From positions 1 through 64,000 of the forward strand of contig NZ_BAYE01000019.1 in the NCBI RefSeq assembly GCF_000685095.1: 64,000 nt of DNA. The letters are read 5' to 3'. This DNA comes from Paraburkholderia caledonica NBRC 102488 (GTDB taxonomy: Bacteria; Pseudomonadota; Gammaproteobacteria; Burkholderiales; Burkholderiaceae). Each line of letters opens with the position of its first letter. Within the stretch, counting starts at the first letter, position 1. The notes beneath the pieces were generated by a model. That model saw nothing but the letters and a program-made list of their open reading frames with translations, was not told where the DNA came from and ran no database searches. The translations under genes were made by a program, and so were the position numbers. Below are positions 1 to 8,495 of this stretch, one piece after another.

Positions 1-53
1 ACTTCTTCCAGATTGGCTGTATTGCCCCACCGGCAGTACGGCAACCCGTCAAA

Positions 54-168
54 GCCTGATGACCATAGCGAGTCGGTCCCACCCCTTCCCATCCCGAACA
101 GGACCGTGAAACGACTCCACGCCGATGATAGTGCGGATTGCCCGTGTGAAAGTAGGTAATCGTCAGGC
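54..168 (+). rRNA. rrf: 5S ribosomal RNA
   Basis: This is a component of the large ribosomal subunit. About 115 nt match the betaproteobacterial 5S pattern: the ends GCCTGATGACC and GGTAATCGTCAGGC pair to form the terminal helix, and the internal CCCATCCCGAACAGGACCGT loop region is present. Bases 1-53 upstream are the 23S-5S spacer, so the window opens inside an rRNA operon whose 16S and 23S genes lie to the left. A strong terminator follows at 183-220. The exact ends could be off by a base or two. Confidence 0.95.
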
Positions 169-182
169 TCCCCAGCAGCACC

Positions 183-220
183 AGAAACCCCACCCCAACA
201 CAGGTGGGGTTTCTGCGTTT
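183..220 (+). terminator. rRNA operon terminator
   Basis: A 12-bp perfect stem (AGAAACCCCACC with GGTGGGGTTTCT) closes on a short loop 15 bases after the 5S gene. The U-rich part is inside the 3' arm, followed by GCGTTT. It is placed as expected to end the rRNA transcript. Confidence 0.85.
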
Positions 221-254
221 ACGCGGCGATAAACAGCCAGGCCACCTCACCCCC

Positions 255-440
255 TCACTGCCTGCCGATCCGCAATGCGTTCGCGTATCCCGTCAGTTCC
301 AGATAGGCGCGCCCAAGATCAGCGCCATCGCGGCTCACGCGCACCGCGCCTTCCCAGTACACCGCGCCGGTCGACTGCCGCGAGTCCAGTTCCTGGTCGT
401 CCATCAGCGGATCAACTAGCACGTCAGCGAGACGTGCCAG
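255..440 (-). pseudogene. C-terminal remnant of an AttH/CrtC-like lipocalin-fold hydrolase
   Basis: Read on the minus strand from 440 down to the TGA at 257-255, an open frame of about 61 codons with no start of its own looks like the C-terminus of the AttH / carotenoid 1,2-hydratase-like family (predicted secreted hydrolases). It contains DDQELDSRQSTG, then VYWEGAVRV, then AYLELTGYANALRI, the order and spacing I know from that family's end. A TAG at 443-441 lies directly upstream, next to the 3' end of the amidohydrolase gene. Full-length relatives are several hundred residues long, so more than four fifths is missing. The likely cause is a deletion that fused the amidohydrolase side to this tail. 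The family call comes from recalled motifs, not a search. Confidence 0.6.
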
Positions 441-447
441 CTAAACT

Positions 448-1656
448 TCATCGATCCGTCGTATCGTTCCCCGCCAGAAAGCGCTGCGCCAGTCGCACCC
501 AGTACGTCGAGCCAACAGGAAGCAATTCATCGTTGAAGTCGTAACTGGCGTTGTGCAGCATGCACGGGCCCGCACCGTGGCCCTCATCACGGTGGCCGCC
601 GTCGCCGTTGCCGAGAAACGCGTAACACCCTGGCTTCGCCAACAACATGAAGGAAAAGTCCTCGGCACCCATCGTGGGTTCCACGGAATCGTCTACATTC
701 TCCGCACCGACGATCTCCTTCATAACGGCCGCCGCGAATCGCGCTTCATCACCGCTGTTGATCGTCGGTGGGTAGTTCCGGTGAAAGTGCACTTCGGCCG
801 AGCAATCGTAGGCCTCCGCCGTGCTTTCAACGATTTTCCGCATACGCGCTTCGATCAAGTCGAGCGTTTCTGTCGTAAATGTGCGGACTGTGCCCGCGAG
901 CCAGGCATCGTTAGGAACGACGTTGACCGCGTCGCCTGCGTGAATCTGGGTGATTGAGAGCACGGCCGTATCAAGCGGCTTCTTGTTTCGCGTGATGATG
1001 CTCTGCAATCCGTTAGCGATCTGCACGGCGGTAAAGACCGGGTCACGGCCATTGTGCGGCAGCGCTGCGTGCGAGCCGACGCCCTTGATCTCAATACGAA
1101 ACTCATTGCTGGAGGCCATAATCGGGCCTTCAGTCACGCCAAATTTGCCAGCAGGCATGCCCGGCCAGTTGTGAATGCCGAACACGGCGTCGACCGGGAA
1201 CTTCTCGAATAATCCGTCGTCGATCATCGCTTGGGCACCGGCGCCGCCTTCTTCGGCAGGCTGGAAAATGAATACGATGGTGCCGTCAAACTCACCGTGT
1301 TTCGCAAGATGTCGCGCCGCGCCGAGCAGCATCGCTGTATGGCCGTCGTGGCCGCACGCGTGCATTTTCCCGTCGTTTTTTGATTTGTGTTCGAAGCTGT
1401 TCAGTTCCTGGATCGGCAACGCATCCATGTCGGCGCGCAGACCGACAGAACGTGTACCGTTCCCGCGTGCGAGGACGCCAACTACGCCTGTCTTGCCCAA
1501 TCCACGGTGAGTTTCTATGCCCCAGGATTCGAGCGTTCTGGCGACGAGATCAGCTGTCGCAGTCTCTTCGTAACGCAGTTCGGGGTGAGCATGGATCGTT
1601 CGTCGAAGACTCTGTATTTCTCCGTGAGCAGCTTGAATTTCGGGGATCAGTTTCAT
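448..1656 (-). CDS. M20 family metallo-amidohydrolase (hippurate hydrolase type)
   Basis: This 402-residue protein belongs to the M20D group, cytosolic zinc enzymes that cleave N-acyl amino acids such as hippurate or N-acetyl amino acids. The metal-site motifs are visible: ADMDALP near residues 75-81, HACGHDGH at 99-106 with Cys101 and His103, the paired glutamates in FQPAEEGG near 132-138, a mid-chain HNWPGMPAG, and a C-terminal MGAEDFSFM. The small dimerisation domain lies around residues 190-300. Length and motif order are normal for the family. The gene stands alone, divergent from the oxidoreductase, with a 182-bp spacer. The substrate cannot be read from the sequence; hippurate, acetylated or indole-conjugated amino acids are all possible. 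Confidence 0.9.
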   Translation of the reverse strand: MKLIPEIQAAHGEIQSLRRTIHAHPELRYEETATADLVARTLESWGIETHRGLGKTGVVGVLARGNGTRSVGLRADMDALPIQELNSFEHKSKNDGKMHACGHDGHTAMLLGAARHLAKHGEFDGTIVFIFQPAEEGGAGAQAMIDDGLFEKFPVDAVFGIHNWPGMPAGKFGVTEGPIMASSNEFRIEIKGVGSHAALPHNGRDPVFTAVQIANGLQSIITRNKKPLDTAVLSITQIHAGDAVNVVPNDAWLAGTVRTFTTETLDLIEARMRKIVESTAEAYDCSAEVHFHRNYPPTINSGDEARFAAAVMKEIVGAENVDDSVEPTMGAEDFSFMLLAKPGCYAFLGNGDGGHRDEGHGAGPCMLHNASYDFNDELLPVGSTYWVRLAQRFLAGNDTTDR

Positions 1657-1838
1657 AATAGAGTGCCGATGCGCTTTAGCTTTTGACTTGCAAGGAATCG
1701 CTCGGGCGAGTTGCGCCCGGACGCAGTGCTAACGATTCTACGCCGAAGCCTTTTTGGCGGCAGCATGCAGGCAAGCGCCGACGGACGTAATAGAATCCGG
1801 CGTTACGCCGTGCTTCCCGTCCCCTGAATGGTTACCCC

Positions 1839-3917
1839 ATGAACGCTCCGACTGAATTCGCTCGCGCAGTTTGCCCACACGACTGCCCCGACACCTGCGC
1901 GATGCGCGTAACAGTCGAGGCTGGCCGGGCGATCAAAGTGGTCGGCGACCCGGACCACCCGCCAACCCAAGGTGCGTTGTGTACCAAAGTCAGTCGGTAT
2001 GCAGAGCGAGTTCACCATCCGCACCGTCTGACAACGCCGATGAAACGCATTGGCTGCAAGGGCGAAGGGCGTTTCGAACCCATCAGCTGGAGCGAGGCGT
2101 TTGAACTCGCCGCGAAGCATCTGTCGGAGATAGCGCAGCGCGCGCCGGAGGCGATCCTGCCATACAGCTACGCCGGCACCATGGGCCTGGTTCAAGGCGA
2201 CAGCATCGCTCAACGTTTCTTTCATAAGCTTGGCGCATCGCAACTCGATCGGACCATCTGCGCAGCGGCCGGTGCCGCGGGCTTGAAATATACGTACGGC
2301 GCGGGCATCGGCATGCTCACGGAGTTTTTCGACGAAAGCGAGGTCATCCTCATTTGGGGCTCGAATCCGATCGCGTCGAACCTGCACTTCTGGACACGTG
2401 CGCAGCAGGCCAAGCGCCAGGGCGCCCGGCTCATTGCGATCGACCCGTATCGCTCGCTGACCGCCGAGAAGTGCCATCAACACATTGCGCTGAAGCCCGG
2501 GACCGACGGCGCACTCGCGCTCGGCATGATGAACGTGCTGATCTCTGAAGATCTGCTCGATCACGCTTACATCGCGGCGCACACACTGGGCTTTGATGAG
2601 CTGAAAGCGCGGGCGCTCGGGTATTCGCCGTCCCGCGTCGCCGAGATTTGCGGCATCGACGAGCAGGTTATCGTCGACCTGGCGCGACTTTACGGCAGCA
2701 CGAAAAAGGCTGCGATCCGTCTGAACTATGGTCTGCAAAGAGTGCGCGGCGGCGGCAATGCCGTGCGCGCCATTGCATGCCTGCCGTCGCTGACGGGCGC
2801 GTGGCGCGAGCGGGCAGGCGGCGCCTTGTTGTCGTCGTCCGGGTGGGCGCCGGTCGACACGCATGCATTGCAGCGTCCCGATCTGATGCCCGGCTGGCCG
2901 ACCAAGCCCAGCCGCGTAATCAATATGAACGCAATCGGCGACGCGTTGCTGCATCCGGGCGACGCGACATTCGGTCCGAAGATCGAGGCGATCATAGTCT
3001 ATAACTCGAATCCTGTTGCCGTGGCACCTGATTCTGAACGCGTCGCGGCAGGGTTCGCACGCGAAGACCTGTTCACGATCGTGCTCGAGCACTTCCAGAC
3101 CGACACCGCCGACTATGCGGATTTGCTCCTGCCGGCCACCACGCAGCTGGAGCACCTCGACGTGCACAAGTCGTACGGCCACACGCACGTCATGCTGAAC
3201 GTGCCGGCAATTCCCCCGGTAGGCGACGCGCGTCCCAATACTGAAATCTTTCGCGGCCTCGCGCGCCACATGGGGCTGGATGAGCCGTCGCTATTCGAAA
3301 GCGACGAAATCGTTGCGCGCAGCGCTTTGCGTTGGGAAGACAAGACGCTTGAAGGCGTCGATTGGGAGTCGCTCAAACGGATCGGTTGGGCAAAGCTGAA
3401 CCTTCCGGATGCGCCTTTTGCCGAAGGCGGCTTTCGCACGCCCTCGGGCAAGTGCGAGTTCTACAGTGAACGGCTCGCGCAGCAGGGGCTCGATCCGCTT
3501 CCGGATTACGTGCCGCCGTATGAATCCGCGGAGTCGGCGCCCGAACTCGCCGCTCGGTACCCGCTTGCGATGATCTCGCCGCCCGCGCGCAACTTCCTGA
3601 ACAGCACCTTCGTCAACGTTGAAAGCCTGCGGTCTACCGAAGGTGAGCCGCATCTCGACATTCACCCGTCAGACGCCGGATCGCGGGATATCGTCGACGG
3701 TGACCAGGTGCGTATCTTCAACGACCGCGGCTCGATGCAGGCACGCGCCCGTATCACCGACCGGGCGCGTCAAGGCCTCGTGGTCGGCCTGTCGATCTGG
3801 TGGAAGAAACTGGCGCCCGATGGCCGCAACGCAAATCAGGTCACGAGCCAGGCGCTGACCGATCTTGGCGGATCTGCGACCTTCTACGACTGCCTGGTCC
3901 AAGTCGAGCGCGTCTGA
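1839..3917 (+). CDS. Molybdopterin (bis-MGD) oxidoreductase with a 4Fe-4S site
   Basis: This 692-residue protein has the DMSO-reductase superfamily fold. The N-terminal iron-sulfur motif is seen as Cys12, Cys16, Cys20 (CPHDCPDTC) and Cys48 in GALCTK. Three molybdopterin regions follow, including IWGSNPIASN and GLQRVRGGGNAVRA, and a C-terminal dinucleotide-binding domain runs from about residue 575 (NSTFVNVESL onward, LDIHPSDA). No Tat signal is present, so it is probably cytosolic. It has no adjacent electron-transfer subunit or cofactor gene. It resembles single-subunit BisC- or formate-dehydrogenase-like enzymes, but the substrate is unknown to me. The ATG follows CCCC with no good ribosome site, so the start is the first in-frame ATG before the Cys motif. 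Confidence 0.85.
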   Translation: MNAPTEFARAVCPHDCPDTCAMRVTVEAGRAIKVVGDPDHPPTQGALCTKVSRYAERVHHPHRLTTPMKRIGCKGEGRFEPISWSEAFELAAKHLSEIAQRAPEAILPYSYAGTMGLVQGDSIAQRFFHKLGASQLDRTICAAAGAAGLKYTYGAGIGMLTEFFDESEVILIWGSNPIASNLHFWTRAQQAKRQGARLIAIDPYRSLTAEKCHQHIALKPGTDGALALGMMNVLISEDLLDHAYIAAHTLGFDELKARALGYSPSRVAEICGIDEQVIVDLARLYGSTKKAAIRLNYGLQRVRGGGNAVRAIACLPSLTGAWRERAGGALLSSSGWAPVDTHALQRPDLMPGWPTKPSRVINMNAIGDALLHPGDATFGPKIEAIIVYNSNPVAVAPDSERVAAGFAREDLFTIVLEHFQTDTADYADLLLPATTQLEHLDVHKSYGHTHVMLNVPAIPPVGDARPNTEIFRGLARHMGLDEPSLFESDEIVARSALRWEDKTLEGVDWESLKRIGWAKLNLPDAPFAEGGFRTPSGKCEFYSERLAQQGLDPLPDYVPPYESAESAPELAARYPLAMISPPARNFLNSTFVNVESLRSTEGEPHLDIHPSDAGSRDIVDGDQVRIFNDRGSMQARARITDRARQGLVVGLSIWWKKLAPDGRNANQVTSQALTDLGGSATFYDCLVQVERV

Positions 3918-4070
3918 CGAGCTTCTTCCACCCAGCCAAGCCTCGCCGCCGAGCCTCCGAAGGTTCGAGGCAGCAGTCTAACTAAGCCGTCGCTCGCCAA
4001 TACCGCAGGGGTGCCCATGCTACGATGCGTTTTTAGCACGACCATTCGAAAATAAAGAAGGAGACGCTGC

Positions 4071-5744
4071 ATGGATAAAATCTGGCTGAAATCTTACCCG
4101 CCCGGCGTTCCCGCTGAGATCGACCCAACCCGCTATTCGTCCGTTGCGGAGCTACTCGAAGAGGCGTTTCGCGAGCACCGCGACAAGCCCGCGTTTGTCT
4201 GCATGGGAAAAGAGATCAGCTACGGCGAGCTGGACGCGCTTTCGCGCAAGCTGGCCGCGTGGTTTCAGTCGAAGGGTCTTGCGCGTGGCGCTCGCGTCGC
4301 GATCATGATGCCGAACGTGCTCCAGTATCCGGTGGCGATCGCAGCCATTTTGCGCGCGGGTTACGTGGTCGTGAACGTCAATCCGCTCTACACGCCGCGC
4401 GAGCTCGAGCATCAGTTGAAGGATAGCGGCGCGGAAGCAATCGTTCTGCTCGAAAACTTCGCGGTGACTTTGCAGGCAGTTATGCGTAATACCGCGGTGA
4501 AGCATATCGTGGTCGCGGCAATGGGCGATCTGATGGGCGTCAAAGGCGCGGTTGTGAACTTTGTCGTGCGTCAGGTGAAGAAAATGGTACCGGCCTGGAG
4601 TTTGCCGCGCCACGTCAAATTCAACGCTGCAATTGCGGAAGGCGAACGGCAGACTTTCAAACCCGTTCAGCAGGGCCCGGACGACGTCGCGTTCCTGCAG
4701 TACACCGGCGGCACCACAGGCGTGGCCAAGGGTGCGACACTGCTGCATCGGAATCTGATTGCCAACGTGCTGCAATCGGAAATCTGGCTCAATCCGGTTC
4801 GCGCGAATCGTACGGACATCGAGCAGTTCATCACCGTTGTCGCGCTGCCGCTCTATCACGTCTTCGCGCTGACAGTGTGTGGGTTGCTGACCATTCGCAC
4901 GGGCGGTTTGGGCGTTCTGATCCCGAACCCGCGTGATATCCCCGGGATGATCAAAGCTCTGCAAGGCTATGCGATCACGACGATCCCTGCAGTCAACACG
5001 CTGTACAACGCGCTGTTGAACAACCCGGACTTCCACAAGCTCGACTTCTCCAAACTGATCGCTGCCAACGGCGGTGGAATGGCGGTTCAGGAAGCTGTCG
5101 CGAAGCGGTGGTTCGAGAACACGCATACGCCGATTATCGAGGGCTATGGCTTGTCGGAGACGTCGCCGTGTGTGACTTGCAACCCGGTGACGGTAACTGA
5201 ATATAGCGGCACGATCGGTTTGCCGCTGCCGTCGACCGAAGTCTCGATTCGGGACGACGAGGGCAACGAAGTCCCACTTGGCCAGCCCGGTGAGATTTGC
5301 ATTCGCGGCCCGCAGGTCATGGCCGGCTACTGGAACCGGCCGGACGAAACGGCCAAAGTCATGACGTCGGACGGCTTCTTCAGATCGGGCGATGTTGGCT
5401 TCATGAACGAGCAGGGCTTTGTGAAGATCGTCGACCGCAAGAAAGACATGATTCTGGTTTCGGGTTTTAACGTTTATCCGAACGAGATCGAGGACGTAGT
5501 GGCGAGGCTGCCCGGCGTATTCGAGGTGGCTGCGGTCGGCGTGCCAGACCAGCATTCAGGTGAGGCCGTTAAGTTGTTCGTCGTCAGGAAAGATGACGCC
5601 CTCACCGACGCGGATATTTTCGCCTACTGCAAGCAGCAGCTGACTGGTTACAAGCGGCCGAAAATCGTCGAATTCCGCACAGAGCTACCGAAGAGCAATG
5701 TCGGCAAGATTTTGCGTCGCGAGCTACGCGACGGGCGTGCATGA
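4071..5744 (+). CDS. fadD: Long-chain fatty acid--CoA ligase
   Basis: A member of the ANL adenylate-forming superfamily that activates fatty acids to acyl-CoA with ATP, the first step of beta-oxidation. It has 557 residues, close to the 560 usual for FadD. The AMP-binding P-loop YTGGTTGVAKGA begins at residue 211. The A5-type GYGLSETSP and the FACS signature region DGFFRSGDVGFM followed by VDRKKDMI are present, and the C-terminal lysine lies in KSNVGKILRREL. The ATG has a clear ribosome site (AAGGAG, 7 bases upstream). The gene is monocistronic, closed by the hairpin at 5808-5846. Other acyl-CoA ligases share these motifs, so chain-length preference is inferred. Confidence 0.9.
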   Translation: MDKIWLKSYPPGVPAEIDPTRYSSVAELLEEAFREHRDKPAFVCMGKEISYGELDALSRKLAAWFQSKGLARGARVAIMMPNVLQYPVAIAAILRAGYVVVNVNPLYTPRELEHQLKDSGAEAIVLLENFAVTLQAVMRNTAVKHIVVAAMGDLMGVKGAVVNFVVRQVKKMVPAWSLPRHVKFNAAIAEGERQTFKPVQQGPDDVAFLQYTGGTTGVAKGATLLHRNLIANVLQSEIWLNPVRANRTDIEQFITVVALPLYHVFALTVCGLLTIRTGGLGVLIPNPRDIPGMIKALQGYAITTIPAVNTLYNALLNNPDFHKLDFSKLIAANGGGMAVQEAVAKRWFENTHTPIIEGYGLSETSPCVTCNPVTVTEYSGTIGLPLPSTEVSIRDDEGNEVPLGQPGEICIRGPQVMAGYWNRPDETAKVMTSDGFFRSGDVGFMNEQGFVKIVDRKKDMILVSGFNVYPNEIEDVVARLPGVFEVAAVGVPDQHSGEAVKLFVVRKDDALTDADIFAYCKQQLTGYKRPKIVEFRTELPKSNVGKILRRELRDGRA

Positions 5745-5807
5745 ACGTAAGGCCCGTAGAATTAGCGTAGATCTGAGGCTCGTAACGGGCCCGGCTAGCA
5801 AGACAAG

Positions 5808-5846
5808 AAAGCCCGGCAGATGAACAGTCTGCTGGGCTTTTTATTT
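5808..5846 (+). terminator. Rho-independent terminator after fadD
   Basis: An inverted repeat (AAGCCCGGCAGA with TCTGCTGGGCTT, one mismatch) is followed by a T-rich run (TTTTTATTTG) 64 bases after the fadD stop. Confidence 0.85.
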
Positions 5847-5894
5847 GCGCTGTCGCAAACGCAAAGCCGGCAAGCATCGCGGCTCGCCGGACCC

Positions 5895-5923
5895 ATAAAA
5901 AAAGGCGCCCTAAGGCGCCTTTG
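5895..5923 (-). terminator. Rho-independent terminator after the porin gene
   Basis: On the minus strand a perfect stem (AAAGGCGCC with GGCGCCTTT) is followed by a T run, 27 bases beyond the porin stop codon. Confidence 0.88.
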
Positions 5924-5949
5924 AGGCAAAACTGCGTATTTACGACTTA

Positions 5950-7125
5950 TTAGAACTTGTGGCGGATACCGACGCGAGCCGCGAGTTGGTTCTGGTTCTG
6001 CGAGCCCGACAGGCCGTTGATGCTAGCCGTTGCCGGAGCAACACCACCGGCAGCGGTCAGCGTGTCACCCAGAGCGTGCTGGTACACACCCATCACGTAG
6101 ACGTCGGTACGCTTGGACAGGAAGTAGTCCACGCCAATCGCGCCTTGGTGGTACTGAGCGCGCGATGCACCTGCGATGTCCGCGCCGCGCGTGTAGTCGT
6201 ATGCCGCGCCGACCAGCAATGCCGGGGTCAACTGGTACTTGAAGTTGATTTCAGCGTTGTTGAACGTAACCGACTGACCCTTGAACGGCGATGCAAACGA
6301 AGCGCCCAAGTTGGCGAAGCGGATGTTCGAGTACGTCAGGCCGACCGTTGCCGCGCCGAACGTGTATGCACCGCCTGCACCGATAACCTGGTACGTGTTA
6401 GCCGATGTGTAGCCAGCGTAGACCGGCGAAGCGGTCGCTGCGAAGGCGGCCGCAGTCGTCGTCGTGCCGCCGTTGTTGAACAGGCCGCCCGAAGCTGCCG
6501 GCGTACGCGCGTTCAAGTAACCGACGCCCAAGACCAGCGGACCGTTGTTGTAGCCAGCGCCCAACGACCAGATCTGGTTCGAAGTAAAGTTGCCAGCAAT
6601 GCCGCCGAAGCTGTACGTGCCGCCGAACTTCAGGCCGCCGTAATCCGCGCTCGTGTACTTGACCGTGTTGTTCGTACGGTATGCGTTGTTGAAGTTGTCG
6701 ATGTCGCCCGGGTGAGCAGCGATGTAGCCGCCCCACTGGTCGCCGGCTTCCAGCGGACCAACGTAGTCGACGACGGAGTCGTACTGACGACCCAGCGTGA
6801 CCGTGCCGAACTGGCTCGACAGACCGACGTAAGCTTGACGACCGAACATCAGGCCGCCTTGACCCAGCTTGCCGTTGTTCACGTCAAAGCCGTTTTCCAA
6901 CACGAACAGCGCCTTCAGACCGCCGCCCAGATCTTCTGTGCCGCGCAGGCCGAAACGCGAGCCTTGCATAACACCGCTGGACAGGTTGTACAGGTGCTTG
7001 CCACCAGCGTTGGTGTTGATGTTGAAGCCTTCGTCAATGATACCGTACAGGGTCACGCTGCTCTGAGCATGTGCGACGCCTGCGAATGCGCCCAGTGCTG
7101 CGAGAGCGAGAAGCGACTTTTTCAT
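5950..7125 (-). CDS. Gram-negative general porin, outer membrane trimer
   Basis: A 391-residue precursor of a 16-stranded beta-barrel porin of the Burkholderia OmpC/Opc type, allowing passive diffusion of small solutes. The signal peptide MKKSLLALAALGAFAGVAHA is cleaved before QSSVTLYG, the hallmark mature N-terminus. Family features include GSRFGLRGTEDLGGG, FGRQAYVGL and the LGRQYDSV loop region. The chain ends in a C-terminal phenylalanine (RVGIRHKF), which the BAM complex recognises. I chose the ATG at 7125 over one 36 bases upstream because GGAGAT lies 8 bases before it and the signal peptide starts there. Promoter-like boxes lie at 7172-7200. Substrate selectivity cannot be judged from sequence. 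Confidence 0.93.
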   Translation of the reverse strand: MKKSLLALAALGAFAGVAHAQSSVTLYGIIDEGFNINTNAGGKHLYNLSSGVMQGSRFGLRGTEDLGGGLKALFVLENGFDVNNGKLGQGGLMFGRQAYVGLSSQFGTVTLGRQYDSVVDYVGPLEAGDQWGGYIAAHPGDIDNFNNAYRTNNTVKYTSADYGGLKFGGTYSFGGIAGNFTSNQIWSLGAGYNNGPLVLGVGYLNARTPAASGGLFNNGGTTTTAAAFAATASPVYAGYTSANTYQVIGAGGAYTFGAATVGLTYSNIRFANLGASFASPFKGQSVTFNNAEINFKYQLTPALLVGAAYDYTRGADIAGASRAQYHQGAIGVDYFLSKRTDVYVMGVYQHALGDTLTAAGGVAPATASINGLSGSQNQNQLAARVGIRHKF

Positions 7126-7427
7126 CGAATGATCTCCAAGGAATACGAATCTTTTGTACAAGGCGAATATTTATGTAGCGTTGAGGCCTTGCTTGTCCAA
7201 CTTCGCGAGAAGTTGCACGTAATGTAACAAAACGGCTACATGGCACAAAGAAAAAGGAGGGCGTCTGGAAGGCTCCTGTTTCGTTTACGCAACATGATCT
7301 AAAATTGAAATCTTGATGTCTCCGGAGGCTAAATCCGGCCTCGTCGGAGACTGCATTTTCCTCCGCAAAGGCTTGCTGCACGGGCAGCGCGGAGCGGGGA
7401 GACGGTTGTCGAATCAGGGAGTGCCGA
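7126..7427. other. Divergent regulatory region between porin and coq7
   Basis: This gene-free stretch of 302 bases holds the porin promoter (7172-7200, minus strand), a near-palindrome AACTTCGCGAGAAGTT at 7199-7214 next to its -35 box, and a TAAAAT -10-like box at 7300-7305 on the plus strand. A strong hairpin lies at 7318-7351, ahead of coq7. I see no coding signal. Confidence 0.6.
7172..7200 (-). promoter_or_regulatory. Predicted sigma-70 promoter of the porin gene
   Basis: On the minus strand TTGGAC (7200-7195) and TACATA (7177-7172) are separated by exactly 17 bases. Transcription from here would leave a 5' leader of about 40 nt ending in the GGAGAT ribosome site. Confidence 0.6.
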
Positions 7428-8066
7428 ATGTTTCTGGACGAGTTGATTACCGAATTTGATCGGGGTTTACGCTCAATGACTGGCGTCTCGCGCATGAGCC
7501 GTCCGTTGCCGGTTCCGCAAGAATCGGCTGCACACGCTGAGGTGCCCGAACTGTCGCCGGCCGAGCGCGCCCACTCCGCAGGTCTCATGCGCGTGAACCA
7601 CGTGGGCGAAGTCTGCGCACAGGCGCTCTACCAGGCGCAGAAGCTCGCGACAAGGTCGCCATCGCTGCGAACCGTGTTCGATCGGGCCGCAGTCGAAGAA
7701 GAAGATCATCTCGCCTGGACGGCCAGGCGTCTCCAGGCACTGGACTCGCGCCCGAGTCTGTTGAATCCGCTCTGGTATGCGGGCGCGCTCGCTATCGGCC
7801 TTGCAGCCGGACGTCTAGGCGACCGCGTCAGTCTCGGCTTCATGGCAGAGACGGAGCGCCAGGTCGAGCAGCATCTGGATAGCCACATGGACCGTTTGCC
7901 TGCCGCCGACCGTGAGTCGCGCGCCATTGTCGACCAGATGCGAGCCGACGAGGCCGAGCATGGCAAGGCCGCCATGGACGCTGGCGGCATCGAGTTGCCA
8001 TTCCCGGCGCGCGCGTTGATGCGTGCGATGTCCAAAGTGATGACCCGTACCGCCTACTACATATAA
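7428..8066 (+). CDS. coq7: 2-polyprenyl-3-methyl-6-methoxy-1,4-benzoquinone monooxygenase (Coq7)
   Basis: A 212-residue di-iron monooxygenase that adds the last ring hydroxyl in ubiquinone biosynthesis, bound to the inner face of the membrane. The ferritin-like di-iron ligands are visible: MRVNHVGEVCAQALY with the first Glu, EEEDHLAW with a Glu-x-x-His, then QVEQHLDSH, and a last pair in MRADEAEHG. The size agrees with bacterial Coq7. Enterobacteria use the unrelated flavoprotein UbiF for this step, while many beta- and gammaproteobacteria carry Coq7. The ATG at 7428 gives the usual N-terminus MFLDELITEFD. The leader contains a stable hairpin at 7318-7351. Confidence 0.92.
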   Translation: MFLDELITEFDRGLRSMTGVSRMSRPLPVPQESAAHAEVPELSPAERAHSAGLMRVNHVGEVCAQALYQAQKLATRSPSLRTVFDRAAVEEEDHLAWTARRLQALDSRPSLLNPLWYAGALAIGLAAGRLGDRVSLGFMAETERQVEQHLDSHMDRLPAADRESRAIVDQMRADEAEHGKAAMDAGGIELPFPARALMRAMSKVMTRTAYYI

Positions 8067-8356
8067 GAGGCCGCAGGCGTCGGATTTCTGTCCGAAGCCG
8101 CCCCGAACTACCGTATGTCGGACGACGCCCAAGGCGTCGTCCGTGCTCGATCCCTGATCCCCGCCTAACACCTCCCAGCCGCCTGCCGCGATCGCTTACG
8201 GTCCGCGCCTTTCCCTCGTACTTTTCACGTATCACCTTCACAAGCCGCAGTAGCTCTTTCATTTATAACGATTTTCTGTTTTATGTCTGACATGAACGAG
8301 TCACGCTAAGTCCTTGTTCTAACAAACAAATTTCGCCGAAAAACCGTCTGTCTCCC

Positions 8357-8385
8357 TTGACCCCCGTTTAGCGTTCCTCTAAAGT
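8357..8385 (+). promoter_or_regulatory. Pmra promoter for the division/cell-wall cluster
   Basis: TTGACC (8357-8362) and TAAAGT (8380-8385) are 17 bases apart, a good sigma-70 match about 110 bases upstream of mraZ. The last bases of the -10 box overlap the first MraZ-type repeat, so repressor binding there would block RNA polymerase. Confidence 0.75.
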
Positions 8386-8419
8386 GGGAGACAGTGTGAG
8401 AAAGTGTATTTTTGTGTGA
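8384..8419 (+). promoter_or_regulatory. MraZ operator: four 10-bp-phased GTG repeats
   Basis: GTGGGA, GTGTGA, GTGTAT and GTGTGA start at 8384, 8394, 8404 and 8414, exactly one helical turn apart. In Escherichia coli MraZ binds tandem TGGGN repeats with 5-base spacers in front of its own gene. The position and phasing here fit the same autoregulation, though the repeats drift from TGGGA toward TGTGA. Confidence 0.75.
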
Positions 8420-8495
8420 TCTGACGCGCGATTTCGGATAGATTTTTACGAATCAGGCAGCCGGCTCAAAAGCGCCGGTCAAGAGGGAGAGCTAA

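Larger units (their letters stand above)
8067..8495. other. Intergenic region upstream of the dcw cluster
   Basis: This 429-base stretch has no convincing gene. A perfect 10-bp stem with a 3-base loop at 8120-8142 (GGACGACGCC with GGCGTCGTCC) lies 54 bases after coq7. It lacks a T run, so it is at best a weak terminator. The region from about 8260 is AT-rich and ends in the mra promoter and the MraZ-type repeats. Confidence 0.6.

Noticed and set aside
8120..8142. Perfect 10-bp hairpin after coq7 as a Rho-independent terminator
   Set aside because: No T run follows it. It is noted only as a hairpin.
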